A DNA stretch of 64,000 nucleotides, taken from the NCBI GenBank assembly GCA_030847615.1, contig JAUMIR010000004.1:105600001-105664000 (forward strand), read 5' to 3'. A model generated the notes under the pieces. That model made no database searches, was not told where the DNA came from, and saw only the letters and a list, made by a program, of their open reading frames with translations. Position numbers and translations under genes: made by a program. How positions within the stretch are numbered: the stretch's first letter is position 1; every line of letters begins with the position of its first letter. This document shows positions 44,318 to 55,365 of this stretch, piece after piece. This DNA comes from Gambelia wislizenii (taxonomy: Eukaryota; Chordata; Lepidosauria; Squamata; Crotaphytidae).

Positions 44318-44921
44318 TTATGCATACACAACACAGTTATGCACAGGGGGTATACCTACTAGAAAAGGCATCCTCAGATAGCAATGGCCACTGCCTTATG
44401 GAGGGCAAGAAGGGTTGTGGTGGAAAAGGTGGAACTAGCATGTGAATTCCTGCTCTCCCTCATTGTGTGAGTATTTTAAACACCTGTTTTCGCCAATATG
44501 AGCACCAAGTTATACATTTGATTGAGAATGGTCTACTCAAACCCTACTTAAAAAAAACAGGTGAAGGGCTTGTGAAGTCACCCTGTGTAGCCATGGCACA
44601 CTTCACTTGACCATTTCTCTGCCAGCTCCACACTCCTTCTGGAAGTATGTTAAATCAGCATATGAACAGAAGAGCATATTAACCCTAACCCCTCTGTCTA
44701 TAGTTTTACCATTCTCCTCACATACGACTATCAGAAACAGCAAATACAGCATCATAGAGATGTCTAATTTACATGAAAGGGCACACATATCAAATGATGT
44801 TGTCCTTTCGGGATCTTGTATTGTTAAAAAGCCATTCCTTTTTATTGACAGTCCAAGCTGTCAATAGATCTCCCCTGGCACTTTTTTGCTGGTATTGCCA
44901 GCATTTGAAACCTCATGCCTT

Positions 44922-45347
44922 TGTAGACCAATTTGGAGAAATAATGAGACCATGCACAGATATGGGGTAAATAAAAGGGTTCTTTATTTCTTAACCCTAC
45001 CTATTTAATGCCCTTTAAATCTTCAGTGGGGGGGAGGCAACCTAGTGTGGGAGCAGCTGAGGTGGATCATCCCTCCTGGACTTATGCCCCCAGCTTCCCC
45101 AGACAAACACCTGAGCTCTGTTGATTAACTCCAAGGCATGGGATTGCTCACCAGCTGGCTCGTATCTGGAAGGTCAACCCGAAAATCCCTCACCCAATCC
45201 ATACAGATTAAGGTGAGAGGATTATCCTTCAGGCCAATCCCAAGGTAGGTCTTCTTCTGTTCTCCCAGATTGTACGACCTAAGGAGACCCTTCCAGAGAC
45301 CCTCCCTTCACTGAAATTGGTGCCATAGGTGCACACTGTAATCTACA
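44922..45347 (-). mobile_element. LTR of a retroelement, 426 bp, with part of the internal region
   Basis: On the minus strand it starts TGTAGATTACAGTG and ends GGTCTACA, so TGTAGA and TCTACA form the short terminal inverted repeat of an LTR. Directly upstream (45348-45361) is a purine tract, GGAAGGGGGGAGG, the position of the plus-strand primer. AATAAAGAACCC near the end is a polyadenylation signal. Internal sequence continues to about 45727 without a recognised protein domain; a second LTR and a matching target duplication are missing. Confidence 0.6.
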
Positions 45348-45730
45348 CCTCCCCCCTTCCCACTCTAAATGGGTCACCTTTTACCTAATTAGACACCACC
45401 CTAGTCAATTTTCACATTTGCCACTTTCCTGGTATGGGGTAGGTAAAAAAAAAAAAACCCTGAGAAAAGGAGGTAAAAAAATCCTACCCGGCTCCAAAGC
45501 AACCTTATCACACCATTCCAGCAGCAGGAGAGTGGGTCACCAGAAGCAAAGAAGCCAAGGAGAGGGGCAGTAGGCCATTTTATGCTTTCTGGCCGCACCC
45601 CTCTCCTCACATTGCTGGCACTTGCCAATGACGCAGAAGATCCGGGTCTCTTTCCTCTCACGCCAGCCTACAAATGGGCTTCCCCACCACAAGGCTTTGC
45701 TGGGTGGTGGGGGAGCCGGGTTTTGCTCAT

Positions 45731-45735
45731 GTGAA
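45731..45735. other. right junction of the LTR-element insertion in the A-type MITE
   Basis: After GGGTTTTG the A-type body resumes (CTCATGTG). Left of the LTR the host sequence reads CTCATGCCTT. An intact relative (36335-36360) shows that only a few host bases were lost or duplicated here. Confidence 0.4.
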
Positions 45736-46390
45736 TACAGCATCAATCACAGAACACTTCTAGGTGAGATTGTGACAGCCAGGTAGGGAACACTCTTTTT
45801 ATGAACCTCCCTGGTTTACTTGGGACTTTGTGAATGTGTTTCTCTGCTTGTGTGTACTTTTTGCGTGTTTTTAAAGTGTATTTTTGAATTTACCCATGCT
45901 TGCGTCTTCTTGTGAGCATCGACAAGCTCTGGAACCAGGAAGTAAATGGAGATCTGTTCCTGCTCTGTTAGTGCTTTCACGCTGCTCAAGGTAAGGTCTG
46001 GGGGGGGGGTCTTTTGCCGGCAGAAAACCCCCACAAAATATGCCAGCAAAAGCACGTTTATGGAGGGTGGTCTGATAAAGTCCATAGAGTCTGCACAGAA
46101 GTATCCCCACACATGCATGGATTCTCTCAATGTAATTAGAGTCACTACGTTTTTTCCTGAGTCCCTGATTGTCCAAGTGTAACATCCATCAAAAGTATTA
46201 TAGTTGTTTTACTCTGACAAACTTGGCTTACTGTAAAGCTCAGATGCTGCCACGCGAGCACTTTGAGGTACAAAATGTTAATCTTTTAAGACCTAATTAT
46301 ACAATATAGATACAGACAAAATAATAATAATCTAGGTTCTTTGCAGAAGTTAACTAGGTATGTATATTGGGGTTTTATTTAGAATGGAGC

Positions 46391-46433
<43 letters not shown>

Positions 46434-46447
46434 GCACACATACACAC
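46391..46447 (+). repeat. (CT)n(CA)n compound microsatellite
   Basis: About 10 CT units run into about 10 CA units. The Leu-Ser and Cys-Val runs in overlapping frames come from this. Confidence 0.95.
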
Positions 46448-47238
46448 AGTTTTTGTGTATTGTTTTGCAAAGTGAGTCTGAAATTGCTATTGCTATTGCA
46501 TTGATTTTACTTAAGATTTCAAGCAGACAGGTATTAGCTGGCTTAGCCTGTTGAAGATTCTTTAGCGTGTTATATATGGTACAGCTCACCTACTTAGTGT
46601 AGTGCCACTGGACATATTAATCAGGTCTGCTAAGGATGCTTCCCTGCACACTGCTTGATAAATAATATCCACTTCAGAGCTGAGTATGTACGAGCAAAGG
46701 TTAATGGTCTGGCTGATGCATTGTTTCATTTACACTGGCTGTGATTCAGTTTGCTGGCACTGAAATGGGACAAGAGACCATATGCTATATGACACATGTT
46801 ATAGAGTATTGGCGGCCAAGAGTTTTAACTTTACTCCCCAAAGAACTGTACAAGAGCATAAAGAGAAATACAGTATCCAGTCTGGAAAGAAGTGTGCTTT
46901 CTGTTAACTGCTGGCCACATAGACACCATTTCCTAAAAGTTCATTCTTTTCTTTTCTTTTCTTTCTTCTCTCCTTCCCTCCTGTCAAATCTTTTGAGACA
47001 CATTTCTGAAAAGAGCACCCCTGTTCTCACTAAACTAATGTGAACATTGTGGGGCTTCAGAAACATGAACAATTACCAGATTAGAAGACTTTAAGAATAG
47101 TAAGCCAACAACTGGGTTTGCACATAGTAGTAAGCAAAGTTGTAGTTTGTTGAATGCTGGCTAATTGTTGTGGTCAAACATGCTCCCACAAACAACCATG
47201 GCATGTTAACCAATTGTAAATCACAGTTAAAAGCCATA
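46448..47238. other. no feature recognised
   Basis: A 100-codon frame at 46741-47043 has no recognisable domain and spans a CTTTT-rich run; treated as chance. Confidence 0.35.
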
Positions 47239-47528
47239 GTGTATTTTTTATTTTTTTATGTATTAGTTATTTATACCCCACTCTTCAGCCACAAGGCTAT
47301 CAGAGCAGCTTACAAATTGTTTTAAGCAATAGCAATTTACACATCTACACTGCATTAAGCAGTTTCCAGTGTGTGTTAGCTAATTGCCCTCACAAGCTGG
47401 GTACTCATTTTACTGATCTATGAAAAGATGGAAGGCTGAGTGAACCTTAGAGCCCTCTGGAATTGAACTTGCAATGTGGTGACTTGCAGTACTGGCATTT
47501 AACCACTGCACCACCAGGGCTGTGTATT
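47239..47528 (-). mobile_element. SINE2 copy, reverse, with GTGTATT duplication
   Basis: Reverse of AGCCCTGGTGGTGCAGTGG, with the body and L2-like tail. GTGTATT occurs at 47239-47245 and 47522-47528. Confidence 0.83.
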
Positions 47529-48113
47529 ATTGGCTTATGAACTCTGGCATGTTCAAACCATAATTTATCACTACAAATGAACCCAGGCAGTTATGGTTAA
47601 AGTATTGAGTCATGGCTAACATAAATGATACCTTAGTGTGTTGTGCAAATATGGCCAGATAATGCAAGCAGATGATGGTGCAGCAGTAGCAAAAACTGGT
47701 ATTTATTAAGAAAACTAAGGATGGGAGGGAGGTGAAAGCACTTTTTTTTTAGTTGAATCACTTGAACATGTGCTATCTTTACAGGGGCAATGACTATACA
47801 CTACTGGTGTAAACTTATCCCTATTCACTCACCAGTGCTTCATTCCATCTGGAACCTCCATCTTAGGTCTGGCTAACCTAATTGTTGGACTTTTCTTGTT
47901 CTTATCCCTCCCCCACATTCTCTACAACTGAACCTGATTAGGAATTCTGGAGAACTGGAAAATATTACGACATTTGTGGCGTTTTGGTACACCCAATAAA
48001 TGTATTGACCAACTGTGAATTTTGTTTTTAAAAAGGCTATTTAAAAAAAAAACATTACATATGTATGGTAAAACTGGCACACAAATTATTTTTCAAAATA
48101 TAATGATTTATCT
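47529..48113. other. no feature recognised
   Basis: AT-rich spacer. Confidence 0.35.
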
Positions 48114-48725
48114 TAAGGAGATTTTCAGACAGGAACGAAAAAAGCATTCCTGTCACAGAATCTCCACTCCCATCCCTGCCCTGTCCCTGTCATGAAAGAA
48201 TCACCCTCCCCACCACACTTACCTCCTCTCCCATTTTTCTGGCATCCCAGGAGTGAACAGAGCTCTAATGGAACTCCGTTCACCTCCTGAATCAAAATCC
48301 CATGGATTCTCATGAGAAGACGCGAACGCAGGAAATTTAAAAATAAAAATAAAACCAAAAAAAGTGACAAGAAGCACAAAAACGCAGTTTAAAGGGTATA
48401 AGTAACCTGGGGAGGGTCATAAAAAGTGTGTCACTTACCTGGATGTCCTGATCTCATCCGGAAGTGTTCTGGCAGGGACCTTCCATTGATGCTGGGATCT
48501 CACCAGCATAATGGGGCATCTTTTCACTTGCAGGAACATCCTTGACAGAAACAGAACAGGGGATCCATTTTATTGTCTTATCCCGTCAATAAAAAGCAGC
48601 ACCAGCAGAATGGCAGCAGAATGGGTGCATAATGAGTGGGGAACAATGTCTTTGAAAAGGGAGCCCTTTTGTGATCTCCTGGCATTCATGTAATGTCACT
48701 TTTAATGCGTCTGATAATCTCCTAA
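48114..48725 (-). mobile_element. B-type MITE, 606 bp, reverse
   Basis: The ends are GGAGATTTTCAGACAGG and GCGTCTGATAATCTCC (48117-48722), flanked by TAA on both sides (48114-48116, 48723-48725). It is the inverted relative of 30127-30725 over its full length. Confidence 0.88.
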
Positions 48726-50365
48726 ATCTAACTCAAATTAATTGGGTATAATTTAGATTTTTTTTAAAAAAATATCATTTTATAGTAAAATCCATTACAG
48801 TTCTGTATCAACTGGGTAAAACATGACATGCAAACATATGTTTTTAGATGTGAATGTTTTTAAATGTGACGATGGCTTTGTTTATGGAAAATCAGCTTCA
48901 CTAAATTATAATTACAGCAAGGAAATATGTTTCTGTGTGTGCACATGTGGTTGGCGGGTGGATGTATTTTACCTTTTATTTGTCAGCTGTTTGTAGGGAA
49001 TAATTCATCCCTAAAGCCACTCCAAACCATTTCCCCCCACCCTACACAGTGTTAAAGGCAATTATCTGCAGGAGGAGAAGAGGGGTAGATGGAAAGATCT
49101 CTAGCAGGACAACTCCTTTCCTCTTCCCACCTCTTCATCCATTGCCAGAGCTGCTTTTTCAAAACACACCAATTGTGTTCTTTAGAAATGCTTCTGCGTG
49201 AAGCATCTGATTCAGTTCTAATAGTGACTTCAGTTATTTTACAAATAAAAACTGATACAAATTTTGTGCAGAAACCTGGAGCACAATCCCCACACAGAGC
49301 TATAGTTATGGGCAAGGGAATGAGCGCTTTGACTCCCCTCCAAATAAGAATTCTCTCCTCCCCACATGAAATTTTCCTTCCTCCCCCAAATTTCTAGCAT
49401 CGTAGAGAATGAGCTATTGAAAAGCATTCATGCCTAGAATTTGTGTACTTTCTGCATTCACAGACCCTTTCTTCGAAGGATTCAAATGTATTTCTAAATG
49501 CTGAACTGAAGCTTTAAGTTACTGCAACATTAGAAATTTGAGGACTGAAGGAAAATTACTTGGGGAGACAGAATTCTTATTGGGGGGAATGACCTTATTT
49601 TGCCACCCCATAGCTACACCCCTGTAGTTACACTTTTGATTCGTAATTCCCTTAATGCCACTGTTCTGTCCCAAACACACATGCTCTTACCTGGGTAGTA
49701 TTTGTGTGCAAGACTAGCAGGGAACACTAGGGATCTCCAAGTATGGCTAAGAAAGAATCCTGCCTGAAAGCCTTGAAAGCCACTGCTGCCAGTCAGAGTT
49801 GATTGTATAAAGGTAGATGGACTAAATGGTCTGACACAGGAGATGCTCACACCAGCCTTGTGTCTTGCTTCAATTACATTAGTAAAGGAAATGGGAACCT
49901 CCTGGTCCTACAAGGTTCCTTATCACACTTCTCTTCCATTTGTGAGACAGTGTCCATTTGGCAGCCCCTGCTGCTGCTGCCCCTGGTGTGATCACCTTTG
50001 GTTCAGTCCCGGAATGAGTGCAGTCACAGGACATAGGTGTGCTTATTCTTATCTTATCCCCCTTCCCATTGCTTTTCCAAAGCAGCACAGACTCAGCCTG
50101 CTTTGGAATAGCCAGCAGGAGGGGGAGAGGAGGAAAATTGCCCCCCTTCATGCAATGTGGCTACACTTATCCCGGAACTGAACTGGAAGAAACCAATCTT
50201 ACTGGAGCATCAGTAAGATATTGGCAGTAATTGATGGGATTTTCCCATCAATGAAAACCTGAACTCCAACGACAAGTTGAATACAAGCTGGCCGAGGGAC
50301 AGAAGAGACATCATGCAATAAGGGATGGCCAGAGACATTGCTATACAGCTGCAATCATGCTGCAC
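48726..50365. other. no gene recognised; short repeat end near 49735-49850
   Basis: GCCACTGCTGCCAGTCAGAG and AGATGGACTAAATGGTCTGAC (about 49778-49840) resemble a widespread reptile repeat end. The stretch 49990-50160 contains an approximate palindrome (CCAAAGCAGCACAGACTCAGC with GCCTGCTTTGG). No exon. Confidence 0.35.
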
Positions 50366-50632
50366 AGCCCTGGTGGCACAGTGGTTAAATGCCAGTACTG
50401 CAAGTCACCACATTGCAAGTTTGATTCCAGAGGGCTCCAGGGTTCACTCAGCCTTCCATCCTTTCATAGGTCAGTAAAATGAGTACCCGGCTTGTGGGGG
50501 CAATTAGTTAACACACATTGGAAACTGCTTAATGCAGCATAGATGTGTAAATTGCTATTGCTTAACAATTTGTAAGCCGCTCTGATAGCCTTGTGGCTGA
50601 AGAGCGGTGTATAAATAAATAAATAAATAAAT
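50366..50632 (+). mobile_element. SINE2 copy, adjoining L2 3' end
   Basis: Head AGCCCTGGTGGCACAGTGG, box GCAAGTTTGATTCCAG, tail AGAGCGGTGTATAAATAAAT. Its (AAAT)n tail meets the 3' end of the L2 element on the opposite strand. Confidence 0.87.
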
Positions 50633-50923
50633 ATTACGTTTATTTATATAGCGCCATAAGCTTTACATAGTGCTTTACAAAGGAGAAAAATGACAACCCA
50701 AGATAAACACAAAAACCTGTCTATGACGCACAATCTAAAACCACAAACAAGATTATAAAATTAATGAAATATTACTATAACAAGATTAAAACAACAGTAT
50801 AAAAGTGTAAATAAATACAAATAATATGGACATAAAATCAAGATGAAAGTTGGAAGGCTTCCCTAAATACAATAGTCTTTAATTTAGACTTAAAGTAGTC
50901 CAGAAAGGTGGTACTCTGCAAAT

Positions 50924-52490
50924 TCATGGGAAGGAGATTCCAAAAATAGGGGCAGTTTTGGAGAAGGGACATATCCAAGTAGGGACAGAGGAAATCCTTG
51001 GCTGAATCAGCAGCCCTGAATCACTAGAACACAAAGCACGAACAGGAAGATAGATGGAAAGAAATGCTGACAAGTAGGTGGGGGCCAAACCATGAAGGGC
51101 TTTGAAAGTTAATAATAACAGCTTGTAAGGAATTCTAAATGGGATTAGAAGCCAGCGAAGGGACGACAACAATGGAGTGACATGATCATAATGGCAGGCA
51201 GAAAAAAATATCCTAGTGGCAGAGTATTGTACCGAAATCAAGGGGGCAAGATGGGAAAGAGGAAGCCCCCATTAGCAAAGAATTATAGTAATCCAGGCAA
51301 GAAATGACCAGTGCATGGACCTGTTGTAAAATACGCAGAGTGCGTTCACTCTCTGCCCATCCAAGCAGAGATGCATGCAGTGAAATAGCGTGGGCTTCTG
51401 GGCAAAGCCATGCACACCTCTGGTGCAGAAGAAGGAGGCAGTTAATTTTCTTTATGGCTTTATTGAAAAGAAATGCAAAGCAAAGTAAAGGACAGAAGAC
51501 ATTCATCCATGCTTCTGTATGCTCCAAAGTCTCTCAGGAGCTAAGAGAAAAGAAAAGGAGCCTCCAGAATGCAAGAGGCTAACTAGCTCCAAAATCCCTC
51601 CCCAGTTATATGCTTTTCCCAAAAACATTAAATCCTTCTGAGAAGGAGCAGAAACCTGAAACCCAGTTTCGCTTCTCACCTTCTCACTCTGGAGGACAGA
51701 GAAAACAAAACAACAAAAGACAGATTTATGAGTTCTGATAGACAAGCTGGCATCTCCAATGCCTGGTGAACAAAATTACCCAAAAGGGGGGAGATAAACT
51801 TCTAATTACAATATCTACTTTCCCTGACAGGACCAAAGTCTTAGCAGTAGAAACTGAGAGAAAAGGCCTGAGTCTCGGTAGATTATAAAGAAAGAAATGA
51901 CACGACTTTGCCATGGCCTGAATTTGAGAAATGAATGAAAGGGAAGAATCGAAAATGAAACCAAGACTACGCGCTTCCTTCACAGGTTGAATATTAGTGC
52001 CACTAACTATGATTGAAAATGAATAATGTAGAGTTGGCTTCGGCAGGAAAACAAGTAGCTCAGTCTTGTCCATATTGAGCTTAAGGTGCCGACAGAGCAT
52101 CCAAGCAGAAATAGCAGATAGACATGATGGCAGTCACTGTTCAACATCTGGAGAGAGTTCTGGAGTGGAAAAATACAGTTAGATGTCATTAGCGTATAAG
52201 TGATACTGAAAATCACAGGAATCAATAAGGTTACGTAGGGACAAAGTATACAGAGAAAATAGCAATGGGCCCAATACAGAGCCCTGTGGAACTTCAACAG
52301 ACAGCGACATAGGAGCAGAGATGTGGCCATCAGCAATCACAGCAAATGACCTATTAGAAACCTAGGATCTGAACCAGTTGAGGACAGAATCAGAAAATCC
52401 AAGATCCTGGAGCAGATCCACCATAAGACTGTGATCAATAGTATTGAAGGCAGTGGAAAGATCAAGAAGAATCAATACTGAATAAAGATA
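50924..52490 (-). pseudogene. L2 reverse transcriptase remains
   Basis: Reading in order on the minus strand and across frame breaks: [20 protein letters not shown] (first catalytic Asp block), [15 protein letters not shown] (about 52270-52310), a YADD-like box damaged to YANDIQLYF (about 52190), then LKLNMDKTELLVF, LGFIFDSSLSF and RPFLSVSTAKTLV. After the LTR gap come ALVISCLDYYNSLLMG, DHVTPLLSSLRWLLIPFRI and LLLTFKALHGLAPTYLS. This is the complete order of the L2 RT C-terminal two thirds. The enzyme would have copied L2 RNA. Frame breaks near 52100, 51240 and elsewhere, and the damaged catalytic box, show it is inactive. Confidence 0.85.
51317..51834 (-). mobile_element. solo LTR, 508 bp, with 5-bp target duplication
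   Basis: The LTR (51322-51829) is bounded by TG and CA: minus strand TGTCAGGGAAAGTAG to TTTTACAACA. GGACC (plus strand) is duplicated at 51317-51321 and 51830-51834. On the minus strand there is a TATA-like GCATATAACTGG near 51605-51616 and a TTCAATAAAGCC polyadenylation signal near 51455-51468, giving the orientation. No internal region remains, so it arose by LTR-LTR recombination of an endogenous retrovirus or LTR retrotransposon. Joining the flanks with one GGTCC puts the surrounding L2 back in frame. Confidence 0.88.
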
Positions 52491-53149
52491 ATGTCCTTAG
52501 TATGAGGCAAGTTCCTGTGTTCCTTCCCCTTTATGGACAGGTTGCTGTCATGCCAAAAAGGGAAGAAGTGAATCTGCTGGATTTCACAAACCCAGTTCAA
52601 AATGTTCAAAACAAACATTAAGGTCATCAGTATTTGCAAACAGGTAGGAGGATTTGGTTTGGACATGTCAATCTTCATCTGTCACAACAATCTTGATTCC
52701 AACTTGATGTTCCAAATGGTAGGGATTTCATTGTATGTATGGACAGCTCTTTAAATTAGGTTTAAAAGCTCTTTAAGTTAGGTTTAAAAGACAGCCTATT
52801 ACAGTGCCAACAAAGTGAAGACAATCACACATGCCAATCTGAAACTATACTTCCTTCTATATTGAATCACTGTTGGTTTCAGGCATACACTGAAATTCCC
52901 CAACAGTGCACATGTCACTCACTAGCCCATGGGTCTAACTTTGTCAAAGTCATTTTGTCCTTCAGCTCTGAGTGCTAATTGCTCAGACATTCCTGTTTAG
53001 TTTCCTCCTCTCTAAAAATATCAAGTTGAAACAGTGACTCATTGAAATGTCCCCTTCCTGTACTGAAGATGTAGGGAAGCTCTTGTCTTCAAACTTTGGG
53101 ACCTTTCTCTCTAGATTCTAATTTGTCACTGATGTATCTTGTAACATAC
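52491..53149. other. no feature recognised
   Basis: AT-rich spacer; a GGTTTAAAAG word is repeated at 52759 and 52780. Confidence 0.35.
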
Positions 53150-53152
53150 AGT

Positions 53153-53793
53153 GGACTTTATCCGACTAGCCGCTAATAACGCTGTAATTCCATGAATGAA
53201 GAAAGTGGAAACATAGTGGCATTATTACACTTATTATCACACATCGCTGTAATGGTGTGAAAGAACCTCCACAGAATTATCGCACGATGACCATTAGCAC
53301 TTTAAGAATGGGAGTTTGCTTCCATGAATTAGCATGGGCAAAATTTCAGTGGTTCTCACAAGAAGATGCAAGCATGCTTAAAAACACACACACAGAAAAC
53401 CCTTTATTAACAAAGTAAATCAACACAAACACTTAAACACACCTAAAAACATGCAAACAAAATTGGGCAATTCATACAAAGAGTGTCCTGTGGATAGTTT
53501 TCATGTTCGCACATGAAAGTTTTCTCGCCAGGAATGGGGAGGGGGGAAGATGACCACCCATTCACACTGTAATCTCATGATTAGAGCAGGACGTGTTTTC
53601 ACACGCTCTTCAATATCACAAAAAGAATGGTATTGAAGGCTATTGACGGCTTGTCCCATTAATGGAAAGTGACACTTTATTCGCAGCTGGAGCACACAGT
53701 AAGCACGGGAGGACTAACACGTCATGTGACAGTGGGACCTGTTCATGCTATCATGGCATAATTGTGCGATTTTTGCCACATCTGCTGAAGTCC
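53153..53793 (-). mobile_element. A2-type MITE, 641 bp
   Basis: The ends are GGACTTTATCCGACTAGC and CATCTGCTGAAGTCC. It aligns throughout with 27635-28190: ATCACACATCGCTGTAATGG, CTTTAAGAATGGGAGTTTGC, AAACACACCTAAAAACATGC, GGCTTGTCCCATTAATGG. Flanking triplets (AGT, ATA) do not match. Confidence 0.78.
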
Positions 53794-55109
53794 ATAGTCT
53801 TTGGGAAGAACATCACAAGTACTCAAAGCCTGTACAGTATTTATGCACAAGCCTGAGAAGTTTGTTGACACCTCTACTTATTTACCTTTGCCAATACTGT
53901 ATTCCTTGTTTTCTATCTAAGGATGATGAGGCTGTAATAAAATATTTTCATGGGCATTTACCCCCCTGGTATTCACAGACAACATCATGAACACTGAACA
54001 CTTTGCAAAAATCAAGTCTTAAATATATAATCTATGAACCTGAGCCATATTTAAATATATACTAGCAAAATGTGTGGGGGGGGGTTTGTTACTATTTTAG
54101 TTCAAACAATATACATTCTGAGAACTAACAGGAGTTTCTATCCTTGTTGACCAATTTTGGGGGGACAAATGGCTCTTTCTACCTCTCATGGAGCAAAACT
54201 GAGGCCACTAGACATTTCCAATAACCTCACATATTATCAGTAAAGTATAATCTGTTATGTGATTGTGGGAAATTACTTGACCACATCAAAGCAACTTCAT
54301 TTTCTTACTCTGGGAGGAGATACTTCAAACCAGTTTTCAAAGACAAGGGGTAATCTTACAGGCGATTTATCCAAGGAACTGCCTCATTAGCATTTGTTCA
54401 CATTAGACCCAAACAGTGGGTCTATTCTAGGATTTTAAAAAAGAGCATTTTTCCTTATTAGCTTTACTCATTAGAAATACATCAAGCAGCTATCAATTTC
54501 ATCTTTTAATCACTTTAATAATTTTAAAACACATGTAACAAAAATCATGTTTATTTATATGGAAGAACTATAGAGAAGAATTTTAGGAGCATTTTTTCAA
54601 CATTTTTGTGTCCTTGCCCTTAAAAAGAAAAAGAAAATGCTATTCTCATACAATTCTAAATTTGGATAATATTTATTGTGGGCAGCAATTCACCAGTCAT
54701 TCCATATGAAACAGTCACCATGAAGTCAATGTACATTGCTGAAAATGACCAATTTTGTGCTTTCTGAATAATCATTGAGGCATTTATATCACCTTGAGTT
54801 TGGCCAAGGCCTCAGAACAGACATTTTATAAAATGTGTTGAGTCTGGTTAAGCTTAATATACTTTTCCAAACTTTCCACAACAATATTGAGTTTGACTGA
54901 ATGTATCAAAGAGTACAAATGAGTGGTGTGGAATATTAGTTGATTATCGGCAAAAGGTTACACAGGACTCCTATCTAGAAAAGATATTTACAAAGTATAT
55001 TTACAAAGGCAAAACCCACACAAATTGATGTCTCAGAGTTAAAAGACTAGCAGTCTGAAACATGGCTGGAACATTCTGTACACAAGGAATGGGACTCGTG
55101 TGATTTCCC
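53794..55109. other. AT-rich region, no feature recognised
   Basis: No gene or repeat could be identified. Confidence 0.35.
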
Positions 55110-55222
55110 AGACGCATTTGAATGCAGCTGTCAGCATTCCTCACCATTGAGTATGCTGCCTAGAAACTGCTGCGAGCTGAATTCCAACAACACCTGAAGG
55201 GCAGCATGAGTTCCACACCCCT
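55110..55222. mobile_element. decayed hAT-type MITE fragment
   Basis: GCAGCTGTCAGCATTCCTCACC, GAATTCCAACAACACCTGAAGG and GAGTTCCACACCCCTA follow the order of a common amniote MITE interior ending in CACCCCTG. Only one half is visible. Confidence 0.4.
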
Positions 55223-55225
55223 ATA

Positions 55226-55365
55226 CACCTATTCTTCTTGTTGTTCTTGTGTGCATTCAAGTCTTTTCCAATTTAAAGTGATTCTAAAGTGAACCTATCA
55301 TGGGTTTTCTTGGCAAAATTTGTTCAATTTGTTTGCCTTCACCTTCCTCTGAGTCTGAGAGTGAA
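55226..55365 (-). mobile_element. SINE1 3' half, reverse
   Basis: TTGTTGTTCTTGTGTGC, GTGAACCTATCATGGGTTTTC, TTGGCAAAATTTGTTC and CACCTTCCTCTGAGTCTGAG are the reversed SINE1 tail and middle. The tRNA-like head is missing. Confidence 0.7.

Larger units (their letters stand above)
44722..46086 (+). mobile_element. A-type MITE interrupted by an LTR-element fragment
   Basis: The ends are CGACTATCAGAAACAGC (decayed) and GGTCTGATAAAGTCC (44725-46083), flanked by ATA at 44722-44724 and 46084-46086. The body runs to GAAACCTCATGCC at about 44919 and resumes at about 45728 with CTCATGTGAATACAGCATC. Confidence 0.78.
50633..52490 (-). mobile_element. L2 LINE, 5'-truncated, split by a solo LTR
   Basis: On the minus strand it runs from RT block 2 to a 3' UTR ending ATGGCGCTATATAAATAAAC, the known L2 terminus. 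The solo LTR at 51322-51829 splits it. Confidence 0.85.

Noticed and set aside
46391..46447. tandem repeats as a CRISPR-like array
   Set aside because: Simple dinucleotide runs, no spaced repeats; the genome is eukaryotic.
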